A stretch of 64,000 nt of DNA, from positions 570,066 through 634,065 of the forward strand of contig CDMY01000243.1 of assembly GCA_001179505.1 (NCBI GenBank), in the 5' to 3' direction. The translations under genes and the position numbers were made by a program. Each line of letters begins with the position of its first letter. Positions within the stretch are counted from its first letter, which is position 1. Positions 43,176-53,756 of this stretch are shown here, one piece after another. The DNA is from Vitrella brassicaformis. Lineage: Eukaryota > Sar > Vitrellaceae. The notes beneath the pieces were generated by a model, which saw only the letters and a list, made by a program, of their open reading frames with translations, was not told the origin of the DNA and did no database searches.

Positions 43176-45240
43176 TTATGCATCCCCCATCGGATATATG
43201 ACCCCCGCCCACTCCTTCACCAGCAGCACCAGCACCTTCACCGCCGCCTCCGCCGACTCGGTCGTCCGCCGCTCGGCCCGCTCGTTCATCACCAGCTCCG
43301 CCACCACGATGGCCGCTGCGTCAGTCAGGCTGAAGCGCTCCGGCCTCTTCTGGAGCTCCAGCAAGCGCCTGACGACACCCTCGACGTCCACGGCCTGCTG
43401 AGGTGGTGGTGCGAGGGAGGGGCGTCTTGGGTCTGTGGGGCTGTTGGGTCGGTGGGAGGGGGGAAGACCTGTTGGCGTCTTTCTTCGCGGATTTTGTGCA
43501 GACGGTTGATCTCCCGCCTGAGGTCAGCCAGCCGCTTATCCAGCAGCTGCAACTCGTCAATGCCCTCGTCACGCTTCTTCTCAGTGGCCCACACGGCGCG
43601 CCTCTGCCACTCGTCCGGGGGGATGGGGATGATGTTGGGATTCTCCGCCGTCTGCTGTTGGGTGCCGATGATGGCCTCGTCAAACGTGACGGCTGGCAGG
43701 TCCCTCTTGACGTCTGGCAGGATCTGGTGGGGGTACAGAAATGACAGAGCCATGCCGCCCACCGTCCACAGGTCGACGTCGGGCTGCCAGCCGGGGTAGC
43801 CCCAGTGTTTCTGCGCCCACTCGCCGACTGCCGTGGGATTGGTGGGGGGGCCGTTGGGTGTGCTCGAGGGGTCGATGACGGCCTTGATGTGGGGCGGGGC
43901 GGAGGTGAGTGTGTTCATGATGTGTGTCTCGTACGGCACCGCCAGCGTCTTGCCCCCCCTCGTCACCAGACTGCCCCTCTCCTGCCCAGCGGCGTCGATA
44001 AAGGTGGGCACCGGCACCACCACCTGCCGACTGCCCCCGCGCACCACCGACGCGTTGACCTTGACGAATCCGACGAGGATATTGTCGAAAGTCGCGTCGG
44101 TGGCGACGTAGGTGGAGCAGATCGGCAGCTCCTCGGCCGTCTGGACCGCGCTGGTGCTGGAGGTCATGCTGCCGACGGCCTTGGCAACACTAAACACAGG
44201 CACCTGAACCACACAAACACACACACATACAAACACAATACACCCATGGGTGAGCTCACTCTTTACGCCAATCCGACTGTCTGTCTCACCTTGTGGATTT
44301 GCCCTGTCTGTCTGTCTGTCTGTCTGTCTGTGTCTCTCACCTTATGCATTGCGTTGGTCTTCATCAGCAGGTCTATGACGCCGAAAACGGCACCCACCTG
44401 CTTCTTCCCCATCTTCTTCATTATGGTCTTCCTGATCTCCTTGCCGTTGGCCATCTGGATGCCCGCCTCCTGCGCCGCTGTCGGCTGAGCTCCGCTGTCC
44501 AGCAGACGCAGCGCCGACACCTCGCCAGGCGGATACAGCTGGACCCGCAGCGCAAGAAAGCTGCCGAGGGGCTGGCGTCGGGCGTCGTACTGGCCGTCGA
44601 TGTTGCCAACGACAGCGACGCCGTCCTGGCCGGGCTGCTGCTTGGGCGGCGCCTCCCCCTCCCCACTCGCAATGTACAGCGAGTAGATCGGTCCCCCCAT
44701 GGTGTAGAGCCCCTGCGCCTGCCGATACTCGCCCGCGAAGGCCTCCTCTAGGGCCTCGCGGACGGCGGACGGCACCGCGCCCTTCTTGCGGGCGAGCTCG
44801 GGGAGGGCAGGGGGCGGCTGGGCGGTGGGGGGACGGCTCTTCTCCGGATGCTGAGTGGTCAGCAGGTATAGGAATGCGGGCTCGACACTCCTGGACAACC
44901 TGCAACCAAACGAGCAATCCACACAGTGAGTTACAGGGCAGACCGAATGAGATGTGCAGGACGATGTGGCACTCTCTGTGTGTGGCATTACATACCTGCT
45001 GTGGTCGTCCTGGTCGCCTCGAGGGGCCGACGCGCCCTCCCCACGACAGCTATCAGGTGCCTCCTCGGCAGGGCCAGGGGGACTCTCAAAACACGGGGCA
45101 GCGGCTACATTCTCGGCCTCCGTCTCCTCCTCTCTGCCGGGGAGTAATTCTGAATGAGTCACGCACACATCACAAAACAGACAGACGAACAGGCAGGACG
45201 ATTTGATGAGCGCTTCTTCATTTGGTCGGTCGGCAGGCAT
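43176..45240 (-). pseudogene. Divergent kinase-like family, copy A (most complete)
   Basis: Minus-strand exons at about 45000-45150 (acidic Pro/Glu-rich), 44342-44900 and about 43320-44205. The order fits a protein kinase fold. A Gly-rich turn (LYTMGGPIYSLYIASGEG) is followed by LGSFLALRVQLYPPGE, where the usual Lys is Arg. Then comes YVATDATFDNILVGF, which aligns with the catalytic loop HRDxKxxNIL but keeps only D and N, then VPTFIDAAGQERGS at the DFG position, and GWQPDVDLWTVGGMALSFLY at the subdomain IX position. A coiled coil (LLDKRLADLRREINRLHK) follows. A one-base loss near 43393 relative to copy B breaks the frame; the matching frame then runs to 43176 (VDVEGVVRRLLELQKRPERF). Function is unknown; loss of H, R and K suggests a pseudokinase. 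The fold call is inference. Confidence 0.45.
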
Positions 45241-45336
45241 GTGGTTCGCTTACAGTTGTCGGGTTTCTGATCTGTGTTGAGGTTGCCGACCTTGTGCAAC
45301 TCCTCGACGCTAGAAATGAAAGTACAAGACCTCGAG

Positions 45337-45353
45337 ATATAAAATGCAGGCAG
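45337..45353 (-). repeat. 17-base cluster motif, site 3
   Basis: The plus strand reads ATATAAAATGCAGGCAG after CTCGAG, in the same extended context as sites 2 and 6. It sits just upstream of the 5' side of kinase-like copy A. Confidence 0.65.
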
Positions 45354-45567
45354 CAATAAGGCCACCAGGCCCTATCGACAGAAACAAAGAGACACATGAT
45401 ATGAGGCCAAGGTAATGTCCCTTCTGTCTCATGTGCTTACCGCGCCCGCCGGGGAAATGGAGGAGGGGGGATCCATCCACCACACCCAGCACCCAGCAGC
45501 ACACCACATGGGCTCGGGGGCCAGGATAAACAACCCGAACCCCAAGGCCATTGCTTCAACAGCAGCA

Positions 45568-46795
45568 CTAGCACCTTGACCGCCGCCGCCGCCGACTCGG
45601 TCGTTGCCGCTCGGCCCGCTCGTGCATCACCAGCTCCGCCACCACGATGGCCGCCGCGTCAGTCAGGCTGAAGCTCCCCGACTTCTTCTGGAGCTCCAGC
45701 AACGGCGTGACGACACCCTCGACGTCCACGGCCTGCTGGGGGTGGTGGTGCGAGGGAGGGGCGTCTTGGGTCTGTGGGGCTGTTGGGCTGATGGGAGGGG
45801 GGGAGACGTGTTGGTGTCTGTCGGGATTGATTTCGTGCAGATGGTTGATCGACCGCCTTAGGGTATCCAGCCGCCTATCCAGCAGCTGCAACTCGTCGAT
45901 GCCCTCCTCGTCAGGCTTCCTTTCGGTGGCCCACACGGCGCGCCTCTGCCACTGGTCCGGGGGGATGGGGATGATGTTGGGGTGCTCCGCCGTCTGCTGT
46001 TGGGTGCCGATGACGGCCTCGTCAAACGTGACGGCTGGCAGGTCCCTCTTGACGTCGGGCAGGATCTGGTGGGGGTACAGAAATGACAGAGCCGTGCCGC
46101 CCACCGTCCACAGGTCGACGTCGGGCTGCCAGCCGGGGTAGCCCCAGTGTTTCTGCGCCCACTCGCCGACTGCCGTGGGAGTGGTGGGGGGGCCGTTGGG
46201 TGTGCTCGAGGGGTCGATGACGGCCTTGATGTGGGGCGGGGCGGAGGTGAGTGTGTTCATGATGTGTGTCTCGTACGGCACCGCCAGCGTGTTGCCCCCC
46301 CTCGTCACCAGACTGCCCCTCTCCTGCCCAGCGGCGTCGATCACGCCATCTTGACCCTGCTGCTGATTGAGCACTGCAGGGGACACCACAGCACACACAA
46401 AATGTACCGCAGAGCTGAACATTGACCTCAACAGGCCTATAGTTCTTCCCTACCTTTCTGATACGGCTCGAAACACTTTTGGCACTTCAGCTGCGCGCCG
46501 TTATCAAATGAGAAGTCGACAAATATAAAATGTAGGCAGAGATCGGACCTGCACATCGACACAAAGAGACACGATCAGAGTGGTCGCTGCGCTGATGTCT
46601 CAGTTTGTTTCCTCACGCACACATTCGTCCGCCCCGCGTCACCAAACTGCCCCTCTCCTGCCCGGCGGCATCGACAAAGGTGGGCACCGGCACCACCACC
46701 TGCCGACTGCCCCCGCGCACCACCGACGCGTTGACCTTGACAAATCCGACGAGGATATTGTCGGTGCCACGCTCATGCACCCCGTCAACCACCAC
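45568..46795 (-). pseudogene. Divergent kinase-like family, copy B (C-terminal half)
   Basis: The piece at 46613-46775 holds DNILVGFVKVNASVV and VPTFVDAAGQERGS. The piece at 45568-46345 repeats AAGQERGSLVTRGG and continues through THIMNTLTSAPPHIKAVID, GWQPDVDLWTVGGTALSFLY and LQLLDRRLDTLRRSINHL to VDVEGVVTPLLELQKKSG. Between them lie about 265 bases that copy A lacks, flanked by the repeated AAGQERGSLVTRGG coding sequence and carrying motif site 4 and a CQKCFEPYQK exon. No N-terminal half is attached: upstream the sequence fuses to a helicase fragment at about 46770. A one-base loss near 45605 relative to copy A breaks the last frame. This copy cannot encode a full family member. Confidence 0.5.
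46523..46539 (-). repeat. 17-base cluster motif, site 4
   Basis: The plus strand reads ATATAAAATGTAGGCAG after GTCGACAA. It shares a long context with site 7 (GAGATCGGACCTGCACATC). It lies inside the segment inserted in kinase-like copy B. Confidence 0.65.
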
Positions 46796-47540
46796 GTGCG
46801 TCTAGCGGCTGTGGTCGTCGCCCGTCGCCGAGGCACTCGCACTTCCCTGGCTCTCCTTCATCGCACCCACGATGCGGCGCAACAAGATGCCTGCATGCAG
46901 ATCCAGAAGCAACACGCAGTGGTGTGTGTCGGTGCGGGAGTGAGTGAGTGAGTGAGTGTGGCCCATTCCCTTTGCCTACCGCTGGTGCAGAAGAGGATTT
47001 TGGTGTGTTTTGATGCGTTGATGTTTTCCTGTCCGATCTGCCACCCCACCAGGCCGCCCACCTGGTGCTGGCCGTCCTTGGACAAACCCCGCGTCATGCA
47101 CTCGTACGCGACACGCCTGACATACACATGGATGGATGCTGGCTTTTGCTCGTGTCTTGTGTGTGTGTCGGTGTGGGTGCGCACTTTGCGACGCTTGTGG
47201 CTGCGAGTCGGCGTGGCTGCGACACGATAATGCGGACGTCACGGCTCGTCTGCAGGGCCTCACGCAAAATGAACTGGGGAAGCTGCACACACTCACACAG
47301 GGAGGGAGGGAGGGAGAGGAGAGACGGACCAATACAGTGGGTTGGTGTTTGTGTTGTGGGTTTGGGTGTGGTTGACGGACCTGTGTGGTTTTGCCGCTGC
47401 CAGTGGCGCCGTGCAGGACGATGCACTGGTGGTCTCGCAGTGCATCGATGAACGTCTCGTGGTGCGCGTGGACCGGCAGAATGGGAAGCCCAAACTCGCT
47501 GTGACACAACGCACACGACACACCACACATACCACATCAC
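46768..47540 (-). pseudogene. DEAH-box RNA helicase fragment, left copy
   Basis: Minus-strand exons follow the N-terminal RecA domain of DEAH helicases. Motif I is in LRDHQCIVLHGATGSGKTTQ (about 47390-47520), motif Ia in IIVSQPRRLAATSVA (about 47190-47270), then VGGLVGWQIGQENINASKHT and KILFCTSG (about 46981-47125), and ILLRRIVGAMKESQG towards motif II (about 46770-46892). Motif II reads DGVHER where DEVHER is expected, so the catalytic Glu is lost, and an in-frame TAG stands where the right copy has Trp, seven codons before motif II. After VHERGT the sequence becomes the kinase-like DNILVGF of copy B. The copy is non-functional as a helicase. Its bases match the right copy closely over about 790 positions. 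Confidence 0.7.
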
Positions 47541-47587
47541 ATCCGTCCACCCTGTCCGTCAGTCCGATGGCATTGCGTCGTGATGGC

Positions 47588-47887
47588 NNNNNNNNNNNNN
47601 NNNNNNNNNNNNNNNNNNNNNNNNNNNNNNNNNNNNNNNNNNNNNNNNNNNNNNNNNNNNNNNNNNNNNNNNNNNNNNNNNNNNNNNNNNNNNNNNNNNN
47701 NNNNNNNNNNNNNNNNNNNNNNNNNNNNNNNNNNNNNNNNNNNNNNNNNNNNNNNNNNNNNNNNNNNNNNNNNNNNNNNNNNNNNNNNNNNNNNNNNNNN
47801 NNNNNNNNNNNNNNNNNNNNNNNNNNNNNNNNNNNNNNNNNNNNNNNNNNNNNNNNNNNNNNNNNNNNNNNNNNNNNNNNNNNNNNN
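47588..47887. other. Assembly gap of 300 N
   Basis: A run of 300 unknown bases, a round number that suggests a scaffolding placeholder. It lies exactly between two near-identical copies of the helicase fragment, where repeat assembly would be expected to fail. Copy number and order around it are therefore uncertain. Confidence 0.95.
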
Positions 47888-48645
47888 CGTCAACCACCAC
47901 GTGCGTCCAGCGCCTGAAATCGTCGCCCGTCGCCGAGGCACTCGCACTTCCCTGGCTCTCCTTCATCGCACCCACGATGCGGCGCAACAAGATGCCTGCA
48001 TGCAGATCCAGAAGCAACACGCAGTGGTGTGTGTCGGTGCGGGAGTGAGTGAGTGAGTGAGTGTGGCCCATTCCCTTTACCTACCGCTGGTGCAGAAGAG
48101 GATTTTGGTGTGTTTTGATGCGTTGATGTTTTCCTGTCCGATCTGCCACCCCACCAGGCCGCCCACCTGGTGCTGGCCGTCCTTGGACAAACCCCGCGTC
48201 ATGCACTCGTACGCGACACGCCTGACATACACATGGATGGATGCTGGCTTTTGCTCGTGTCTTGTGTGTGTGTCGGTGTGGGTGCGCACTTTGCGACGCT
48301 TGTGGCTGCGAGTCGGCGTGGCTGCGACACGATAATGCGGACGTCACGGCTCGTCTGCAGGGCCTCACGCAAAATGAACTGGGGAAGCTGCACACACTCA
48401 CACAGGGAGGGAGGGAGGGAGAGGAGAGACGGACCAATACAGTGGGTTGGTGTTTGTGTTGTGGGTTTGGGTGTGGTTGACGGACCTGTGTGGTTTTGCC
48501 GCTGCCAGTGGCGCCGTGCAGGACGATGCACTGGTGGTCTCGCAGTGCATCGATGAACGTCTCGTGGTGCGCGTGGACCGGCAGAATGGGAAGCCCAAAC
48601 TCGCTGTGACACAACGCACACGACACACCACACATACCACATCAC
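47888..48645 (-). pseudogene. DEAH-box RNA helicase fragment, right copy
   Basis: This is the same exons as the left copy, shifted by 1105 bases: GATGSGKTTQ, QPRRLAATSVA and KILFCTSG are all intact. The stretch before motif II reads DDFRRWTHVVVD without the stop codon found on the left, so this copy is nearer to the parental gene. Motif II itself and everything after it fall in the gap. Upstream (about 48690) the helicase sequence abuts a kinase-like exon with ATDATYDNILIG. No second RecA domain, winged helix or HA2 region is present in the window. Confidence 0.7.
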
Positions 48646-48699
48646 ATCCGTCCACCCTGTCCGTCAGTCCGATGGCATTGCGTCGTGATGGCCTTCTGC

Positions 48700-49989
48700 A
48701 CCAGCGGCCATCCTCGTGAGACCGATGAGAATGTTGTCATACGTGGCGTCGGTGGCCACATACGTCGAAGTCGGCGGCAGGGACTCGGTTGTTTGGACGG
48801 CGCTGGTTCCTGACTGCATGGCCTTGAGGGCGTCGGCTGCGTTAAACATTCTCACCTGAACAACACAACCACTCACACACAAGTGCACCATGTCGATCTG
48901 TTTCGTGTCTCACCTTATGCATCGCTGAAAGGGCTTAGAAGCCAGGATACAGGCGCACCTGCACCAAACACACACAGACAGATCACAAAACTCACTATCA
49001 CAAAAGTCATTCGCCGCTCCTGCTCCTGCCTTACAGAATGGATGTCGTTGACTGGACAGTGCAGAAGCATGAGAACAGAGATTCTTCGGGATATAAAATG
49101 TAGGCAACGATACATCTGCAGCAGACACAGAAACATCCGCACTCATTGCCGACTTTTTCCATTCGTTCTGCTTCATTTACCCTCTTCCTTTCCACCTCCT
49201 TGGCGCCGTTCATGACCGATCAGGTTGGCGGGGCAACTTGAGAAACGACAACAACAGGCGATCAGCCGGACAGCCTGACAGACACAAGGGTATATCCACC
49301 ACTCGTGTACTCACACACACATGGATGGACTGATGTGCATTCGCTTACATTCACCCCCTCCCTGCTGCATCTGCTGCCGCGGAACCTCCTCGCCCTCGCC
49401 ACTCGCGACGAACAGCGAATAGATGGGCCCGCCCTGCGTCAGCAGCCCCTCTGCCCCACCATACCCGCCGCCGAATGCCTGCTCGATGGCCGGCCTCAGC
49501 AGGGGCGGCACCACGCCCTTCTTGATGGTGATCTCGGGCGGCGGCGGTGGGTTCTTGGGGGCAGCATGGTGCCGTGACAGCAAATACAACATGGTGGGCT
49601 CCAGACGGCTCTCGGGCGCGTCAATGACCTTGCGGACGACGGGCAAGGTGAGCGGCCCATTCTGCAACACCGGGAAGGTCACCGTGGGCCGCTTGCTGGC
49701 GATGCCACGGGGTTCGTCGTCCTTGCCGTCCAGCGTCCACCGAGCCGCACCGGTGGAGAGCGGCACTACTGTGGGTGGTGGTGTTGGTGGTCCTGCTGGT
49801 GCTGTTGGCGGGGCGGGGGCGTGTGCGCCCTCACTGGCCTCCTGGCACAGCGGTGCTGCTGCTGCAAGTGGGCTGGTGGGTGCGGCATGGTGGCATGACG
49901 ACCTGAGGACAAAGGGAAACGACAAACAGACACACAGTGAGAGCGCTGCTTCACTAAAGGGGAGACTCTCTCCCTCTCCCTCCCTCTCC

Positions 49990-50021
<32 letters not shown>

Positions 50022-50110
50022 ATGTGTGCGTGTCGTGTACCCACCTGTCGTGTGGGCTGCTGTCCCCCTCCTCCCCTCCCTCTCCCTCACGGGCGGCCTC
50101 TATCTCCCTC
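48700..50110 (-). pseudogene. Divergent kinase-like family, copy C (N-terminal half)
   Basis: The exon at about 49345-49905 opens with an Ala/Pro-rich stretch and holds NGPLTLPVVRKVIDAPESRL, LEPTMLYLLSRHH, IKKGVVPPLLRPAIEQAFGG and the Gly-rich turn LLTQGGPIYSLFVASGEG. A later exon at about 48710-48855 carries the catalytic-loop equivalent TSTYVATDATYDNILIGLTR. The part between them (the VAIK-like strand and helix C in copy A) is missing. After ILIGLTRMAAG the sequence runs into the helicase fragment. It is more diverged from A, B and D than those are from each other. Confidence 0.45.
49091..49107 (-). repeat. 17-base cluster motif, site 5
   Basis: The plus strand reads ATATAAAATGTAGGCAA. With flanks it matches site 1 (reverse strand: TATCG, Y, TGCCTACATTTTATATC) although the neighbouring genes differ. 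Confidence 0.6.
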
Positions 50111-50520
50111 TCCTGTCCACTGGGCAACACTGATTGATGAAAGGACCGCCACACAGAAAGCACACCAGAGGTCATTCATCTCATCACCGTAGTCGCCCAT
50201 TTCATCCGCCTTGCTGTCGTGAGTGCTTTGGCTCACCCTCACTAAGTGTCGCCGGCGCGCCGCGCCCCTCCTCGACGTCGGCCTCTCCTCTCCCCTCCTC
50301 CCGGCTGTCCCTCTTTCCCGGCTCGTCCCCAACTGCACCAAACACATTTGCACACACAGAGCCATAGGCACAGAGATCACCCTTTTCTACATCAGACCGC
50401 AAATTACCTGGTCGCTTGCATTTCTTGACGCGGGCGCGCATGAAATGGGAGTAAAAGACCTCGAGATATAAAATGCAGGCAGCAATTAGGCCACCAGGCC
50501 CTATCGACAGAAACAAAGAG
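50110..50520 (-). pseudogene. Cluster N-terminal module related to 42504-42800
   Basis: Encodes NLRSDVEKGDLCAYGSVCA, then an acidic Gly/Glu-rich run, and further on WRSFHQSVLPSGQ. The first and last are shared with 42504-42800, while the middle differs. It probably supplies 5' exons of kinase-like copy C, but the joins could not be phased. Confidence 0.3.
50466..50482 (-). repeat. 17-base cluster motif, site 6
   Basis: The plus strand reads ATATAAAATGCAGGCAG after CTCGAG, in the extended context of sites 2 and 3. Confidence 0.65.
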
Positions 50521-50564
50521 ACATATCATTGTGGGTAAGTTAATGTGCCTTCTGTCTCATGTTC

Positions 50565-53500
50565 TTATCGCACTCTGGTGACCGCCCTTGGCCCCCTCCA
50601 TCGGTGTCTTGATGGTCTTCTGCACCACAGGCACTGTGAGGGGGGAAGACGTGCTGGCGTCTGTCGCGGCGGATTTCGTGCTGGCGTCTGTCGCGACTGC
50701 CTTAGGGTATCCAGCCGCCTATCCAGCAGCTGCAACTCGTCGATGCCCTCCTCGTCAGGCTTCCTCTCAGTGGCCCACACGGCGCGCCTCGGCCACTGGT
50801 CCGAGGGGATGGGGCTGCTGTTGGGATTCTCCGCCGTCTGCTGTTGGGTGCCGATGACGGTCTCGTCAAAGGTGACGGCTGGCAGGTCCTGCTTGACGTC
50901 CGGCAGGATCTGGTGGCAATACAGAAATGACAGTGCCGTGCCGCCCACCGTCCACAGGTCGACGTCGGGCTGCCAGCCGGGGTAGCCCCAGTGCTTCTGC
51001 GCCCACTCGCCGACTGCCGCGGGGGTGCTGGGGGGGCCGTTGCGTGTGCGCGAGGGGTCGATGACGGCCTTGATGTGGGGCGGGGCGGAGGTGAGTGTGT
51101 TCATGATGTGTGTCTCGTACGGCACCGCCAGCGTCTTGCCCCCCCTTGTCACCAGACTGCCCCTCTCCTGCCCAGCGGCGTCGATAACGCCATCTTGACC
51201 CTGCTGCTTATTAAGCACTGCAGGAGACACCAAAGCACACACAAAATGTACCGCAGAGCTGAACTTTGACCTCAACAGGCTATAGTTCTTCGCTACCTTT
51301 CTGATACTGCTCGAAACACTTTGCCACTTCAGCTGCGCGCCGTTATCAAATGAGAAGTCGACAAATATAAAATGTAGGCAGAGATCGGACCTGCACATCA
51401 ACACAAAGAGACACGATCACAGTGGTCGCTGTGCTGATGTCTCAGTTGGTTTCCTCACGCACACATTCGTCCGCCCCGCGTCACCAAACTGCCCCTCTCC
51501 TGCCCGGCGGCATCGATAAAGGTGGGCACCGGCACCACCACCTGCCGACTGCCCCCGCGCACCACCGACGCGTTGGCCTTGACAAATCCGACAAGGATAT
51601 TGTCGAAGGTCGTGTGGTTGCGACGTACGTGGAGCGGGGCGGCAGCTCCTCGGCCGTCTGGACCGCGCTGGTGCTGGGGCGCTGGCGACGGCCTTGGCAA
51701 CACTAAGCACAGGCACCTGAACCACACAAACACACACACAAACACACAGAATACATTCATTGGTGAGCTCACCCTTTCCATCCCTCTGCCCTGTCTGTCT
51801 GTCTGTCCGTCTGTCCCTTTGTGTCTCTCACCTTATGCATTGCGTTGGTCTTCATCAGCAGGTCTATGACTTGGCGGTGACGGCAAATACGGCACCGACC
51901 TGCCAGTCGTCCTCCTCCTTGAAGTTGCTGCTCCCCACCAGCCTTTTCATCTTCTTCCTGATCTGCCACCCGTGGGCAATCTCCTTCATTTTGGTGCGGT
52001 TGATCCGCTTGCCGTTGGCCATCTGGATGCCCGCCTCCTGCGCCGCTGTCGGCTGAGCTCCGCTGTCCAGCAGACGCAGCGCCGACCCCTCGCCAGGCGG
52101 ATACAGCAGGACCCGCAGCGCAAGAAAGCTGCCGAGGGGCTGGCGTCGGGCGTCGCTCTGGCGGTCGATGTTGCCAACGACAGCGACGCCGTCCTGGCCG
52201 GGCTGCTGCTTGGGCGGCGCCTCCCCCTCCCCACTCGCAATGAACAGCGAGTAGATCGGTCCCCCCATGGTGTAGAGCCCCTACGCCTGCCGATACATAC
52301 TCGCCCGCGAAGGCCTCGTCTAGGGCCTCCCGGACGGCGGGCGGCACCGCGCCCTTCTTGCGGGCGAGCTTGGCGAGGGCAGGTGGCGGCTGGGCGGTGG
52401 GGGTGCGGCTCTTCTCGGGATGCTGAGTGGTCAGCAGGTAGAGGAATGCGGGCTCGAGGCGCTCCTTTTGCATCCTGATGGTCTTCTGCACCACAGGCAG
52501 TGTGAGGGGGCCGTTGCGGAGCCTCTGGAAAGAGACAGCGGCGCGTTGGATGGCGACGCCATGAGCCGATGCTGTCCCCCTCTCCAAAGTCCACTCGGCC
52601 GCCTTGTGGAGTGTTGGTGCTGGTGCTTCTGGTGCCGTTGGTGCCTCTGGTGCTGCTGATGCTTCTGGTGCTGCTGGTGGGGCGGTGGCATATGTGCTGT
52701 CGGCATCGTCCTCCTCGGGCAGTGGCGCCGTGGGTGGGGCTGGGATGGGTGGTCCGGGCGCCAACACGCCCTCCTCCCTCTCCTCAACACACTTGGACAC
52801 TCTGCATCCAAACGAGGCGTCCACACAGACACAGACAGACCAAATGAGATGGTTAATGAGATGGAAGTCTCTCTGCGTGTGGCCTTACCCGTTGTTGGTG
52901 TCATGGCCGCCTCCAGGTGCAGACACGCCCTCCTTCTGCTCCCTCTCCTCCTCAACACTCCTGGACAACCTGCAATCAAACGAGCAATTCACACAGTGAG
53001 CGACAGGGCAGACCGAATGAGATGTGCAGGACGATGTGGCACTCTCTGTGTGTGGCATTACATACCTGCTGTGGTCGTCCTGGTCTCCTCGAGGCGCCGA
53101 CGCGCCCGCCTCACGACAGCTTTCAGGTGCCTCCTCGGCAGGGCCAGGGGGACTCTCAAAACAGGCGGCTACATTCTCGGCCTCCGTTTCCTCCTCTCTG
53201 CCGGTCGGCTGGTCGCCCTCTCCACTCTGCTGCTGCTGGCTACTCAGATCGGGGAGCTCTGGTGCTGCTGCTGGCGTGGGGGCGGCTTTGTTGGCCTTCT
53301 CCTCTCTCTCCCCCTCCTCTGTCACGCCGGCCGGGCCGTGGCTGTTCTCATCTCTGGCGGGCTGCAATGCGGCGGCGGTAGCAGCCTTGTGGTGGTGGCT
53401 GGTGGGCTGCTGGCTCGATAAATCATGCACATGCACATGGATCCCTTCCTCTCCCGGCTGAAGACCGCCATTAAGCGGCCCAGCTCGAACGATAGCAGCA

Positions 53501-53664
53501 GGCCCCGGTCCGCTGGGGTGGATAGGTGGCCGTGGCCGTGGTGCGGCGGACGTCGTGCGGGGAACCTGCTGGTATTGCTGCGGTCCCATCAGTGGTGGGG
53601 TGGCCGTGGCCGTGTAGATGGGCCGCAGCGGGGCCGGGCGCGGATACGCAGCCACAAACCCCAA
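50565..53664 (-). pseudogene. Divergent kinase-like family, copy D (full length but frame-damaged)
   Basis: Low-complexity N-terminal exons (about 53080-53600 and 52890-52970) precede an exon at about 51830-52803 with NGPLTLPVVQKTIRMQKERL, LEPAFLYLLTTQHPEKS and ARKKGAVPPAVREALDEAFA. Four extra bases near 52300 shift the frame; about 11 extra bases near 51870 restore it just before IDLLMKTNAMHK. The correct frame in between still spells MGGPIYSLFIASGEG and LGSFLALRVLLYPPGE. The catalytic-loop exon (about 51420-51715) is damaged before TTFDNILVGFVKANASVV. The C-lobe exon (51187 down to about 50690) is intact through GWQPDVDLWTVGGTALSFLY and then runs into a stray PLTVPVVQKTIKTPMEG piece from another copy's N-terminus. 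The copy is probably dead. Confidence 0.5.
51365..51381 (-). repeat. 17-base cluster motif, site 7
   Basis: The plus strand reads ATATAAAATGTAGGCAG after GTCGACAA. It is the partner of site 4 and sits in the same inserted segment, here in kinase-like copy D. Confidence 0.65.
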
Positions 53665-53756
53665 ATGGGGGGGTGGGGGTGGGGAAGGGGATGGGGATGG
53701 GGGTGGGATGCAGCAGGAGGGCCGTCGCGCTGCTGCAGAGCCTCGGCGAGGTGCCT

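Noticed and set aside
46613-48891. A deliberate kinase-helicase fusion protein
   Set aside because: The left helicase copy has an in-frame stop and a lost motif II Glu, and a gap interrupts the locus, so a functional fusion is unlikely.
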